Of a DNA stretch of 63,769 nucleotides, positions 53,373-62,573 are shown piece after piece. This DNA is from Phycisphaerae bacterium (GTDB taxonomy: Bacteria > Planctomycetota > Phycisphaerae > UBA1845 > PWPN01). The stretch's first letter is position 1. Each line of letters opens with the position of its first letter. A program made the position numbers and the translations under genes. Location: positions 1 through 63,769 of the forward strand of contig JAUCQB010000172.1 in the NCBI GenBank assembly GCA_030372985.1. Direction: 5' to 3'. The notes under the pieces are model-generated. The model searched no databases, was not told where the DNA came from, and worked only from the letters and a program-made list of their open reading frames with translations.

Positions 53373-55799
53373 ATGTATCGCTACCCCGCCATGCTCGCCA
53401 GCACCTTCGCACTTCTGTCAGTCGTCGGCAACCTCGCAGCCGAAACGCCCGCCGTCCTCCTCGAGAAAGCCATCCACGCCGAGGAATCCGCCGGCGACGT
53501 CAACGAGGCTATTCGGCTCTACCAGCAAATCGTCGATGATGCCCAGGCCGGTCGGCCGTACGTCGCCCAGGCGCAGTTCCGGCTCGCTCTGTGCCTCCAG
53601 AAGGTCAACCGACCCGCCGAGGCGCAGGCGGCTTTCGAGAAGCTGATCAGCGAGTTCCCCGAGCAGGCGGACCTGATCGCCCGGGCTCGCAAGCTGATGC
53701 CCGCGCCGGCGTTCCCCGATATCGTCGGCTGCCGGCTCCGGGAGACGATCTCGCTCAAGCTGGAGCCGCCTAAGCCGGGCTGGAAAGAGACCACGCCCTC
53801 AAAGTCCTTCGCCGTCTACGAATACACCATCCTTAAGATCAAGTGGGACCTCGACCCGGATCTAGCCAAGAAGACGCGCAGCTTCGAGTTTCACGTGGGT
53901 GACCTCATCTCCGGCGGCACGACAGGCAAGTCGAGATCCGAAGACATCAGCGGCCCCAAGCTCCGTGAGCTGACCGCGGGCGAATATACCATCCGCTTGG
54001 GAGCATATGATGTGGAGGGCTCTCCCCTCACCCGGCCCGACATGGATGACATGCACCTCCTCGCCGTCGCCACGGCGAAGCTGACGGTCAAGCCCCTGCC
54101 CAAGACCCAGATCAGCATCAACGACATCAAGCCCGACGGCACCATCCAATTCCGCTTTGTCAGCCAGTTTCTGAACGAGGGCCTCCGGGACCTGACGACC
54201 GAGAGCTTCGCCAATTCAGACTTCATCAACGTCACCAGCATGAGCGACGACCAAGGCCGGCCGCTCAAGTTCACCGTCAAGCACGATAAGAAGATGTTCC
54301 GTTACCAGGTGACGCTGAATGAACCGGTACCCATGGGCCATCCGGTCCTGATGACGAACGAAGGCGCGGCCGGCACGATCCAACCGGTCGCGGGTCAAAC
54401 CGACGAGTTCCGGTACTACATGAAGCACTGGCCGGCCACCGGCGAGCCGACGCGGCGGATCGAAATCTACCGGCTGCCCAAGGCAGCCGAACTGCTCGAA
54501 ACCACACCGAAGGAAATGGCCCGCCGAACGCAAGACGGGCGGATCGAGCTGTTCGTCGAGAAGATGATCCCCCCCGGCGGCAGCATCCTGACCGCGTTCC
54601 GCTACCGGCTGCCGGGAGGAACCGTGGCGAGCCGACCGGTCACCAGCACGCAGCCGGGCATCGAGCCCATGAAGCTCAAGCCCGCCACCTGGTCGAACGG
54701 CGAAGTCCTGCGGCTGCGAATCAGGAGCGAGGCGGGGGGAGAGATCGGGACGATCTCGTACAGCTCCGAGGCGATCAAGGCCGGAACCAAGGAGGCCTGG
54801 CGCATCGAATCGTACATGGTCATTCCCATGGTCGATATGCATCAGTACACCCGAGTGGACGCCGAGCAGGATACCTTCGCCCCAATCGCCAGCCGCACGT
54901 ACAACAGTGAAATGGGCGACTTCCGCGCCGAGTTCGGGAGCAACAAAGTCAAGCTGACCACCGGCACCAAGGAAGGCGGGACGTCGCGGGAGATCGATCT
55001 GGAAGGAACGGCCTACGACAACGAGCAGGCCATCTATGTCATTCGCCGCATGCCTCTGGCCGAGGGTTACCGCAGCACCTTCCCCATCTTCCCGGTGATG
55101 GGAGGCTCGGTGATGGACGTGGAAATCCAGGTTACAGCCAAAGAGAAGGTGTCGGTGCCCGCCGGGGCTTATGAGTGCTGGAAGCTTACGCTCGCCGTGA
55201 CCAGCGGCGGAACACAGGTGCTGCAACACACGCTCTGGTTCTCGGCCGACCCGCACCAGTACCTGGTCAAGTACCAGGGCGACGGCGTGATGGAGTTGGC
55301 ACAAGTCATGAAGAGGGAGCCGACGGCCCCGGCCCTTTTCAAGAATAAGGAGCTGGGCATCAGCTTGACCGCCCCGGCGGGCTGGTCGTTCTACAGCAAT
55401 CCCTCGCCCAGGGGATACAAGATGTCCACCTACCTGCTGAGCCCGGAAATGAAGGTGTGGGCGTTGCTGACCGTGGCTTCGCATGGTTCGGCGTTTGACA
55501 GCGCCAGGGTCGCCGCCGAGGGCGATATCAAAACCCTGAAGGGCCTCATCAAGGGCTACACGGTCCGCGCTGATAGCTGGGCAGAGCAGAAGGTTGCCGG
55601 ATTGCCCGCCGCACGTTACGTTGCCGATTACCAGGACGATGGCAAGCCCATGGTCGAGTCCCGCGTCTACATCCTTGGGGAATCGATGGTGTATTGGTTC
55701 GTGTTCCGTATCGAGAAGGATGAGTTTGACGGCACGAAGGCCGAACTTGAACGGATCGTCAACAGTTTCACGACCGAGCAGGCCGGCACCGGCAGATAG
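53373..55799 (+). CDS. exported TPR-containing protein of unknown function
   Basis: 808 residues with signal peptide MYRYPAMLASTFALLSVVGNLAA; GAGGAG seven bases upstream. Residues about 25-110 form TPR-like helices (AIRLYQQIVDDAQAGRPYVA, RPAEAQAAFEKLISEFPEQ). The rest is beta-rich, with a DUF3108-like lipocalin-type region (about 440-650: VDMHQYTRVDAEQD, VPAGAYECWKLT, WFSADPHQYLVKYQGDGV). A final PsbP-like segment (KNKELGISLTAPAGWSFY to VNSF) occurs near residues 655-805. An envelope scaffold or lipid/cell-surface role is possible, but not shown. First of a rightward run leading to the histidine kinase. Confidence 0.78.
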   Translation: MYRYPAMLASTFALLSVVGNLAAETPAVLLEKAIHAEESAGDVNEAIRLYQQIVDDAQAGRPYVAQAQFRLALCLQKVNRPAEAQAAFEKLISEFPEQADLIARARKLMPAPAFPDIVGCRLRETISLKLEPPKPGWKETTPSKSFAVYEYTILKIKWDLDPDLAKKTRSFEFHVGDLISGGTTGKSRSEDISGPKLRELTAGEYTIRLGAYDVEGSPLTRPDMDDMHLLAVATAKLTVKPLPKTQISINDIKPDGTIQFRFVSQFLNEGLRDLTTESFANSDFINVTSMSDDQGRPLKFTVKHDKKMFRYQVTLNEPVPMGHPVLMTNEGAAGTIQPVAGQTDEFRYYMKHWPATGEPTRRIEIYRLPKAAELLETTPKEMARRTQDGRIELFVEKMIPPGGSILTAFRYRLPGGTVASRPVTSTQPGIEPMKLKPATWSNGEVLRLRIRSEAGGEIGTISYSSEAIKAGTKEAWRIESYMVIPMVDMHQYTRVDAEQDTFAPIASRTYNSEMGDFRAEFGSNKVKLTTGTKEGGTSREIDLEGTAYDNEQAIYVIRRMPLAEGYRSTFPIFPVMGGSVMDVEIQVTAKEKVSVPAGAYECWKLTLAVTSGGTQVLQHTLWFSADPHQYLVKYQGDGVMELAQVMKREPTAPALFKNKELGISLTAPAGWSFYSNPSPRGYKMSTYLLSPEMKVWALLTVASHGSAFDSARVAAEGDIKTLKGLIKGYTVRADSWAEQKVAGLPAARYVADYQDDGKPMVESRVYILGESMVYWFVFRIEKDEFDGTKAELERIVNSFTTEQAGTGR

Positions 55800-55891
55800 C
55801 AGGAGCACCGATTCACCGTGTGCCAAACAGCAAGCCAGCGAGCGATTGCCCGGCCAGCAGCGGGCAATCTCCGCTTGCCGGGAGAACCCAC

Positions 55892-56404
55892 ATGATGTCC
55901 GTCGGGCGCGTGGCTGTCATCTATGCGGTTCTGGTGCTACTCGCCGTCATCCAGGCAGTGTGGTATTACCCACAACTGCCCGAGACGGTCGCCTCGCACT
56001 TCGGCGGGTCGGGCATACCCGACGGATGGATGGCGAGGCGGTCGTTCTTCCTGATGGAGTTGATCACACTGTTTCTCGTCTCCTTGCTGATGCTGGCCAT
56101 GTACGCCGTCTTCGCGCTTGGCTCGCTGAGCATGATGAATATGCCGAACAAACAGTACTGGACGGCCCCGGAACGAAAGGAGGCGACACGAAGCATGCTC
56201 ACATCCTTCGCCCTGAGGTTCGGCATTCTTGTTCTCCTTCTTCTCCAGGCGGTGTTCATCCTCGCGTCCCAGGCCAATCTGGAACCCGAGCCGCGGATGT
56301 CCGCGGCCATCTGGCTGTGCCTGGCCGGTTACCTGGGGGCCACGCTTGTTCTGACGGCCCGGATGATCTGGTGTTTCATGAGGCTTCCTCGCGAAACGGC
56401 GTGA
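55892..56404 (+). CDS. DUF1648/SdpI-like membrane protein
   Basis: 170 residues from ATG 55892, chosen because GGAG lies eight bases upstream. Four predicted membrane helices, with the DUF1648 signature YPQLPETVASHFGGSGIPDGW right after helix 1. The family is linked to SdpI-type immunity proteins and to membrane stress; the role here is unknown. It precedes the histidine kinase by 19 bp, so the two may be co-transcribed. Confidence 0.82.
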   Translation: MMSVGRVAVIYAVLVLLAVIQAVWYYPQLPETVASHFGGSGIPDGWMARRSFFLMELITLFLVSLLMLAMYAVFALGSLSMMNMPNKQYWTAPERKEATRSMLTSFALRFGILVLLLLQAVFILASQANLEPEPRMSAAIWLCLAGYLGATLVLTARMIWCFMRLPRETA

Positions 56405-56423
56405 GGTTCGGGAGTCCGGCAAG

Positions 56424-58490
56424 GTGAAATGGCGGCGTCGAACAACCGGGTCGGTCGCACCGGGACAGCAGCTCTGGCCCGTACTGTTGCTTCTGCTGAT
56501 CGCCGTGCTCCTGCCGACCACCTGTCTCCTGTGGTTCATGAACCGGGCCATGACCAACGAGCGGCTGGCGGTTCGCGACCGTCTGGTGGCCGTCTACAAG
56601 GGCCGCCTCACCGACTTCCGTGATCGGCTGGCGACGGACTGGTCGCGGCGACTGGCGGACCTGGACGCCGCCGGCCGGGACGGCAACCCTGCGGAGCTTT
56701 TTGCCCAGATCGTCTCGGCCGGCATGTGCGAGAGCGCGATCATACGGGACGAAGCGGGCCGACTGCTCTATCCCGAGCCGGAACTGCCGGCCGCTAAGGC
56801 CATCGAGCTGCCGACCGGCTGGGACGAGGCGACCCGCCGTGAACAGGACTCATCCCAACTCATTCCCGCGGCCGCCGCATACGAGAAGATCGCACGCGAG
56901 ACCGGGGATACCAACGTTGCCGCATCGGCGCTGCTGGCACAGGCCCGATGTCTGTCAAAGGCCGGACAGGTCGCCGCCGCGATTGAAATCCTGAGCACCA
57001 GACTGGCAGCCCCTGAATACCACAATGCCCTGGACGTCACGGGGCGGCTCGTCGTCCCGGCCGCTCAGTTGCGGGCTCTGCAACTCATCAACGACCCGAC
57101 CGACCCAAGGTCCACGCCGCTGATCGACGATCTGGCGCGAAGGGTCCTCGACTACCAGGATACCTCGTTCCCGCGCGGCCAAAGGCTGTTCATCATGCGG
57201 GAAATCGCGATCATCTCGCCCGACCGGATTCCCCCCCACCTGCTGGCCGCCGAGACGCTTGCAGAAGCCTACCTCGACACCATGCCCAGCCCCGCCACCG
57301 CCCCCGCCGGCGTGGCCATGTTCCCGTTGCTTGTAAGGGAGGCATGGTCGTTGGACAGGCCCGGCAAGCAGCAAGTCACGCTGCGACCGAGCCCTGTGAG
57401 AAATGTCTGGCAGGTGACGCTCGGCCGGGGCCGGCTGACGGCGCTGTTCGACGAGGAGGCCCTGACCCGCTCCGCCGCAAAACTGATTCGGAAGGGGGCT
57501 CCGCTGCCTGACGCATCCATCGAGCTGCGGTCGCCGACCCAGCCGGTGAACGACAAAGAACCTTTCCTGTCCGTGCCCGTGGGGGCCGGCATGCCCGAGT
57601 GGCAACTGGCCTTGTATCTGGATGAATCAGAGGTGATCGCTCGGGCCTCACATGGCCAGCGGGCAGTGTATCTGTGGATCGGAATCTCGACCATCGTCTT
57701 GATCGCCGCGGTGTGCATTCTGCTCGCCCGCTTTCTGGCCAGACAGACGCGACTGACCCGGCTGAAGACCGACCTTATCGCCACCGTCTCACATGAACTG
57801 CGTACCCCGCTGGCCGGCACCAGGGCGTTGGTCGAAACATTGCTTGAGGGCCGATACCGAGACGAGGACCAGGTTCGCGAGTACCTCCAGCTCATCGCCA
57901 GAGAGAACAACCGGCTCAGCCGGCTGATCGACAATTTCCTGACTTTCTCCAGAATGGAGCGAAATAAGCGGGCCTTCGAGCAGGCGCCCGTCTCCATCAG
58001 CGACATCGTCCAGGCAGCGGTCGAAGCGGTGAGCGACCGATTCAATACCCCGCAATCGCGCCTGGAGTTACAGGTTGCCGAGAATCTGCCCACGGTCATC
58101 GGCGATCGTGAGGCCCTGGTCACCGTCCTGGTCAACCTGCTGGATAATGCATACAAGTACACAGGGGACAACAAACACGTCATACTCAGGGCCAACGTCT
58201 CCGACCACCAGGTCTGCCTGGAGGTGGAGGACAACGGAATCGGCATCCCCCGCCGGGCAATCAGGAAGATCTTCGACCGCTTCTATCAGGTCGATCAGAA
58301 TCTGGCGCGCAAGACGACAGGATGCGGCCTGGGTTTGAGCATCGTCCAGTTCATCGTCCGATCCCACGGCGGCACAGTGGACGCCCGCAGCCGGCCGGGA
58401 AAGGGAACCTGCTTCACCGTCCGGCTGCCGGGAAGCTGCGGACCAGGACAGCAGGACCATGCGGGCCAACTGCCGGCCTCACGGCCATAA
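56424..58490 (+). CDS. membrane sensor histidine kinase
   Basis: 688 residues from GTG 56424. One transmembrane helix (about 20-38) leads to a large extracytoplasmic sensor (about 39-412), then a second helix (about 414-436). The HisKA box has His457 in ATVSHELRTPLAG, followed by N box VNLLDNAYKYTG, G1 VEDNGIGIP, F box FDRFYQVDQ and G2 GCGLGLSIV. The sensor contains helical TPR-like stretches (VAASALLAQARCLSKAGQVA) and I recognise no known ligand. The matching response regulator is probably the gene at 60234, two genes downstream. Confidence 0.87.
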   Translation: MKWRRRTTGSVAPGQQLWPVLLLLLIAVLLPTTCLLWFMNRAMTNERLAVRDRLVAVYKGRLTDFRDRLATDWSRRLADLDAAGRDGNPAELFAQIVSAGMCESAIIRDEAGRLLYPEPELPAAKAIELPTGWDEATRREQDSSQLIPAAAAYEKIARETGDTNVAASALLAQARCLSKAGQVAAAIEILSTRLAAPEYHNALDVTGRLVVPAAQLRALQLINDPTDPRSTPLIDDLARRVLDYQDTSFPRGQRLFIMREIAIISPDRIPPHLLAAETLAEAYLDTMPSPATAPAGVAMFPLLVREAWSLDRPGKQQVTLRPSPVRNVWQVTLGRGRLTALFDEEALTRSAAKLIRKGAPLPDASIELRSPTQPVNDKEPFLSVPVGAGMPEWQLALYLDESEVIARASHGQRAVYLWIGISTIVLIAAVCILLARFLARQTRLTRLKTDLIATVSHELRTPLAGTRALVETLLEGRYRDEDQVREYLQLIARENNRLSRLIDNFLTFSRMERNKRAFEQAPVSISDIVQAAVEAVSDRFNTPQSRLELQVAENLPTVIGDREALVTVLVNLLDNAYKYTGDNKHVILRANVSDHQVCLEVEDNGIGIPRRAIRKIFDRFYQVDQNLARKTTGCGLGLSIVQFIVRSHGGTVDARSRPGKGTCFTVRLPGSCGPGQQDHAGQLPASRP

Positions 58491-58930
58491 GGAAAAGGAG
58501 GTCTCGACGTCCGGGACTACTCGGAAAAAAGCAGCCATGTATCTCGATGTAGCAGCCATGATCTACCCTGGGGGAGATACCCTACTGAACGGGCTAAGCC
58601 AAGGCAACCGCCGGAAGCACCAGGAGGCCGTTCGACGGTCAGATGGCTCAACCGCCCTCGTGTGGGGCCGACGCCCTCGTCGCCTTGGGGGGCCTACACC
58701 CTCGTCGGCCCGCTGGGGGCAAGTGGCCGCACACCCGGCGATGCCTTGCCAGACGACGAAAGCGATGCCGCAAATCATCAGCCCGGCCGGTTCCATCCGA
58801 TCCAATCATGTGGTAGGATAGCACCGGATACGTCAGGTCCGAGCCGTGTCGGCCAGACAGGACTGCCGATCACAGCCGGGTCGAAGGTCGAAAGGCTCGA
58901 TCGGGCCTTCTTATAGAGGTGAGTACAGAC
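58491..58930 (+). other. intergenic gap with GGCCGACG-type repeat
   Basis: The 440-bp gap includes GTGGGGCCGACGCCCTCGTC at 58662-58681, part of the element also found at 38573-38597, and the related ACACCCTCGTCGGCCC to its right. GAGGTGAG precedes the pseudopilin ATG. No gene seen. Confidence 0.45.
58662..58711 (+). repeat. interspersed GGCCGACG repeat copy
   Basis: Twenty-one bases (58662-58682) are identical to the reverse complement of 38577-38597. A second imperfect half follows (58698-58711), and the two can pair over GGGCCGACG / CGTCGGCCC. Confidence 0.5.
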
Positions 58931-59782
58931 ATGTGTCCTGAACCCGTCAATCGCTCAATTCGCTGTGGTCGGCGCCGTTCCGGCGGCTTCACGCTTATCG
59001 AAGTACTCGTCGTGGTAGCAATTATTGCCTTGCTGATTTCGATTCTGCTGCCCTCGCTGTCGGAAGCCAGAGAACAGGCAAAACGAGCCGCCTGCCTGTC
59101 GAACCTGAAGAGTCTCGGCACGGCGGCTTCGGCATACATTCTCACCGAAAAGGAGCGCTTCTGCTGGCTGCAGAAGACCTGGTTCTACGGCGGCCGAAAA
59201 GGCAACGGCGACGTCACCTGGGGAGGCTGGGACATCCCCGCCGAACGCCGCCCGCTGAACAGGTACGTCTACCAGGGGAAAATGCGCAACACCATGACTT
59301 TGGAGGCCTACCGCTGCCCCGCGGACTTCGGCGTCCGTCTGAACAACGAACCGGACAGCGAGGCCACCAAGAGCCCCGGCTACGACGTGCTCGGAACCAG
59401 CTACCAGGCCAACCACAACTGGTCGTCTTACGCGGACAGCTCCTCCTATATGAGTCCCGGCGGCGAGGGTTATACCGGCGCGGCACTCGATGAGCGGATC
59501 TCCTACCTGGAGGACAACATCGTCCGGATCATGCTCAAGAAAGCCCCGACGCGGTTCATCGTATTGTACGAGGACCCCGCTGACTGGGCACTCAACACCG
59601 CCGACAAGTTCATCCCCAACTACAAGGTGACCTCCTGGCACAAGAAACCCAACTTTCACTGCATGAACTTTCTCGACGGGCACGCCCAGTATCTCTACGT
59701 GGATCACAAAAAGAACAGTCGAACCCGCCACAACAGCGGAACGGGCGACTGGCTGGCCCGGCAGGAGTACCGGGAGCAGTAA
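58931..59782 (+). CDS. type II/IV pseudopilin-like protein in a two-component cluster
   Basis: 283 residues from ATG 58931 (GAGGTGAG just upstream; a GTG at 58919 is in frame). The leader runs [18 protein letters not shown], then [16 protein letters not shown] with cleavage between Gly and Phe. The globular part is Tyr/Trp-rich ([20 protein letters not shown]) and ends [14 protein letters not shown], the H-xn-DG region. Its position between a histidine kinase and its probable regulator is unusual: it could be an output or a sensed surface component. Followed after 6 bp by a zinc-ribbon membrane protein. Confidence 0.84.
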   Translation: MCPEPVNRSIRCGRRRSGGFTLIEVLVVVAIIALLISILLPSLSEAREQAKRAACLSNLKSLGTAASAYILTEKERFCWLQKTWFYGGRKGNGDVTWGGWDIPAERRPLNRYVYQGKMRNTMTLEAYRCPADFGVRLNNEPDSEATKSPGYDVLGTSYQANHNWSSYADSSSYMSPGGEGYTGAALDERISYLEDNIVRIMLKKAPTRFIVLYEDPADWALNTADKFIPNYKVTSWHKKPNFHCMNFLDGHAQYLYVDHKKNSRTRHNSGTGDWLARQEYREQ

Positions 59783-59788
59783 GCACAG

Positions 59789-60232
59789 ATGAAAGCCTTC
59801 TTCGCGTCCCAAGAGGAAACCGGTCGAACCAAGACCATCGTGCAGATCGTCGCCGCTTGTGTGCTTTTCGCTGCGGCGGCGTTCTATGTCCTGCGGCGCT
59901 CATCCGAGGATGACCAACTCGACACGCCGGAATCGGCGGTCACTTACATCTGCTGGCATGACAACCACACCTTCAAGCTGACGCCCGCCCAGTGGGACAC
60001 GCTGCTCAAACAGGGCGACGTTCAACCGGTCAGCAAGGGAGGGGCACCGGCGGCCACCTCGGGCCGGGAGCAACGGGGCGGTGGAGGAGGGCCGATCCGG
60101 GCGGTCAAATGCCCCCAATGCGGAAAGTTCAGTTGCGTGCTCGCCCTCGACTGCCCCGACGGGACCCAAGTCCCCAGCATCACGGCAAAGGGGCAGGTGG
60201 GAGAGTGCCCGAACAGTGCCGGCGGCCGGTGA
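59789..60232 (+). CDS. small membrane protein with zinc-ribbon-like motif
   Basis: 147 residues. One transmembrane helix near the N-terminus (IVQIVAACVLFAAAAFYVL), then a domain with VTYICWHDNHTF and VKCPQCGKFSCVLALDC. The CPxCGKxxC and preceding Cys may bind zinc or be redox-active. A Gly-rich linker (GREQRGGGGGP) lies between. Its stop lies 1 bp before the response-regulator ATG, so the genes are coupled. Family unknown. Confidence 0.75.
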   Translation: MKAFFASQEETGRTKTIVQIVAACVLFAAAAFYVLRRSSEDDQLDTPESAVTYICWHDNHTFKLTPAQWDTLLKQGDVQPVSKGGAPAATSGREQRGGGGGPIRAVKCPQCGKFSCVLALDCPDGTQVPSITAKGQVGECPNSAGGR

Positions 60233-60233
60233 C

Positions 60234-60932
60234 ATGTCCGCTTTCTCAGTGCTGATCGTCGAAGACGACCCCACGCTTCTTCGCGTGCTCAAGGACAACT
60301 TTGAGTACGAGGGCTACCACGTGCAGACCGCGGCCGACGGTGAACAGGGCCTCAAGGCCGCGCTGGACCGCAAGCCCGAGCTGATCATCCTGGACATCAT
60401 GCTGCCGGGCATCAACGGCTATGAGCTCTGCCGCCGCGTTCGCCAGACCGGCGCCGACATGCCCATCATCATGCTCACCGCCAAAGGCCAGGAATCGGAC
60501 ATTGTCCTGGGGCTCAACCTCGGGGCCGACGACTACGTCACCAAGCCGTTCAGCACCAAAGAGCTGCTCGCCCGGGCCAACGCCTTCCTCCGCCGTCATC
60601 GCCAGGCCGAGCAGAAAGTGGTCAGGATCGGCCGCTGCACGCTGGACCTCGGCTCACACCGTCTGTTCCGTGACGGGGAGGAAGTCCCGCTGACCCCCAA
60701 GGAGTTCGGGCTGCTGGCTTTCTTCGTCAGACGCGAAGGCCGGGCGCTGACCCGCGACGACATCCTTGACGGCGTCTGGGGCAATGAGGTTATCGTCACC
60801 GGCCGAAGCGTCGACCGCTGCGTCAACACCCTCCGGTCCAAGATCGAACCCGACCCGCACCGGCCGACGTTCATCGCTACCGTGCGGGACATCGGGTATC
60901 GGTTCGAGATTCTCGGCGACGAGCAAGCGTAG
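60234..60932 (+). CDS. OmpR-family response regulator
   Basis: 232 residues from ATG 60234. The receiver domain has acidic residues Asp11/Asp12, phosphoacceptor Asp54 in LIILDIMLPG and a C-terminal Lys in DDYVTKPF. The winged-helix domain shows LTPKEFGLLAFFV, RSVDRCVNTLRSKIEPD and TVRDIGYRFE. It is in the same direction as the histidine kinase at 56424-58490 and is its most likely partner. Longer in-frame openings before 60234 overlap the preceding gene. Confidence 0.9.
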   Translation: MSAFSVLIVEDDPTLLRVLKDNFEYEGYHVQTAADGEQGLKAALDRKPELIILDIMLPGINGYELCRRVRQTGADMPIIMLTAKGQESDIVLGLNLGADDYVTKPFSTKELLARANAFLRRHRQAEQKVVRIGRCTLDLGSHRLFRDGEEVPLTPKEFGLLAFFVRREGRALTRDDILDGVWGNEVIVTGRSVDRCVNTLRSKIEPDPHRPTFIATVRDIGYRFEILGDEQA

Positions 60933-60967
60933 CTGAGCCCAGACCCTGCCGCTCCTTGCGTTATGAG

Positions 60968-61111
60968 CAAATGACCAATGCCGAAACCCCAATGACCAAG
61001 GAAGGACGAAGCTCGAATGACCAGAGGTGTGTAGCCCGCATCCAGTCCACTCATTCGGATTTCGTCATTCGAGCTTCTTGGGTCATTGGGATCTGGTCAT
61101 TGGTCATTCAC
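60968..61111. repeat. AATGACC-type long inverted repeat
   Basis: Left arm (about 60968-61020: ATGACCAATG, CCCAATGACC, AAGCTCGAATGACC) and right arm (about 61049-61111, complementary) form a long imperfect hairpin. It lies between the convergent response-regulator and rhamnonate-dehydratase genes. Similar ATGACCAATG repeats occur in other bacteria. Likely a dispersed palindromic element that can also end transcription. Confidence 0.6.
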
Positions 61112-62295
61112 CTGGGTCGCGGTCCCTCAAAAGGCCTCCGCCGCTCAATCCTCGGATTGAACTCTACCCCGAATCCGGGTTTGTCGGGCACGTCGAGATA
61201 TCCGTCGACCGGCACCGGCTCATCGACGAACAGCGGCGAGAACATCGGCACGATCCGGTCGGCCCGCGGAGCCATCATCAGGAACTCGGCAAATGGCGTC
61301 GCTTGACTGGTGATCGCGAAGTGGTAGCTGTATACCGACGAGCCGTGCGGTGCCACGAGACAGTCGCGGGCCGCTGCCATTCCCCTGATCTTGAGCAACT
61401 CGGTCAACCCGCCGCACCAGGTCACATCCGGCTGGATCATCTCCACGCCGGTCGCCAGCAGGTTCTCGAAACCGTAACGCGTGTATTCGTGCTCGCCGGT
61501 GGTGATCCAAATAGGGTGGCTTCGCTGCGCAACCAGGGTGCGATAGCCGGCGTAGTCGTCCGGCGGCAGGCACTCCTCGATCCACTTGAACCTGTATGGC
61601 TTCAGAGCCTCGATCAGCCGCAGCGCGTACTCCGGCGTCAGGGCCATCCAGCAGTCGTACGCCAGTGGAAAATCCGGGCCGCACGTCTCGCGCCAGCGGG
61701 CCGCGAGCTTCACATTCTCGGTCAGCCCGTCGTCGCCATGGGCCGGGCCGTACGGCAGCGGGATCTTGGCGGCCATGAAACCCATTTGCATGGCCAGGTC
61801 CGGGCGCGGGGTCGTCGCGTACATCGGCTGGCGCTCGCGAACCTTCCCGCCGATCATCGCCCAGACCGGCTCGCCGCGCAGCCGTCCGCGCAAATCCCAG
61901 ACTGCACAATCCACTGCTGAGATTGCGTTGATCGTCAGCCCCTTGCGGCCATAGAAGAGGGACGCGTTGTACATCTGGTCGAACATCATCTCCGTGTCGT
62001 CGGGCGTCCTGCCGACCACGAATCGTTTGAAATGGTGCTCGATCAGATAGGCGGCCGGCACGCCGCCGGTCGTCACCGCAAAGCCGATGGTACCATCCTC
62101 GGCCTCAACCTCCACCATCGTCGTGCCGAGCACCCCGATCCCGAACGATTCTCGCGTCTTCTGATACTCCGGATACTTGCTCATCGGCGTGGCAATCACC
62201 GTGCTGGTGATCCAGTGCCCGCTCGACTGAGCGTGATAATCCGCCCCCTGGTCCGCCCCGCCCACCACATACGCCCGCACGTCAACGATCTTCAT
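61108..62295 (-). CDS. rhmD: L-rhamnonate dehydratase (enolase superfamily)
   Basis: 395 residues from ATG 62295, six bases after GAGGG. It matches the E. coli L-rhamnonate dehydratase pattern closely: GADYHAQSSGHWI and IATPMSKYPEYQKTRESFGI, the lid and substrate region; KWIEECLPPDDYAGYR and TTGEHEYT with the metal Glu residues and catalytic-region His; DVTWCGGLTELLKI; VAPHGSSVYSYH with the general-acid His; LDVPDKPGFGVE at the C-terminus. It dehydrates L-rhamnonate to 2-keto-3-deoxy-L-rhamnonate in the non-phosphorylated rhamnose pathway. The other pathway genes are not adjacent. Confidence 0.9.
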   Translation of the reverse strand: MKIVDVRAYVVGGADQGADYHAQSSGHWITSTVIATPMSKYPEYQKTRESFGIGVLGTTMVEVEAEDGTIGFAVTTGGVPAAYLIEHHFKRFVVGRTPDDTEMMFDQMYNASLFYGRKGLTINAISAVDCAVWDLRGRLRGEPVWAMIGGKVRERQPMYATTPRPDLAMQMGFMAAKIPLPYGPAHGDDGLTENVKLAARWRETCGPDFPLAYDCWMALTPEYALRLIEALKPYRFKWIEECLPPDDYAGYRTLVAQRSHPIWITTGEHEYTRYGFENLLATGVEMIQPDVTWCGGLTELLKIRGMAAARDCLVAPHGSSVYSYHFAITSQATPFAEFLMMAPRADRIVPMFSPLFVDEPVPVDGYLDVPDKPGFGVEFNPRIERRRPFEGPRPR

Positions 62296-62360
62296 TGCAG
62301 TCCCTCGATTGCCTCGCTCGAACAGGTTAGGCCTTGCGAAAGGACCACGCAAGCATACCC

Positions 62361-62420
62361 GCCGTGTGCCACTGCTCTGTGAGCAGTGCGTCGCCGTGTG
62401 CCACTGCTCTGTGAGCAGTG
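62361..62420 (+). repeat. two identical 28-bp hairpin repeats
   Basis: Identical 28-mers at 62361-62388 and 62393-62420, each with the dyad CACTGCTC-TGT-GAGCAGTG and separated by CGTC. They are immediately followed by the duplicated mscK fragment. Confidence 0.75.
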
Positions 62421-62423
62421 CCG

Positions 62424-62496
62424 TGTGTCTGCTGGCTCAGGGTGGCGATATCGAGTTCAGGCTCGGCTTCCTCAGCGGTCGCCTCCCCGCCGGGCT
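62424..62496 (+). repeat. 73-bp exact duplicate of an mscK segment
   Basis: Identical over 73 bases, in the same orientation, to 50438-50510 inside the MscK-type channel gene, about 12 kb to the left. It begins three bases after the second 28-bp repeat and is not part of any recognisable gene here. Confidence 0.85.
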
Positions 62497-62573
62497 TGCC
62501 TCGAACTTTCTCGTGATGACAGACGACCGAGCAGCGCATATCATTCCCTTCAGCGATCGGAGAACGGAGAGTC

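Noticed and set aside
54216..55826. 536-codon leftward open frame
   Set aside because: Antisense to the TPR protein gene, which has a signal peptide and a good ribosome site. No motif on this strand.
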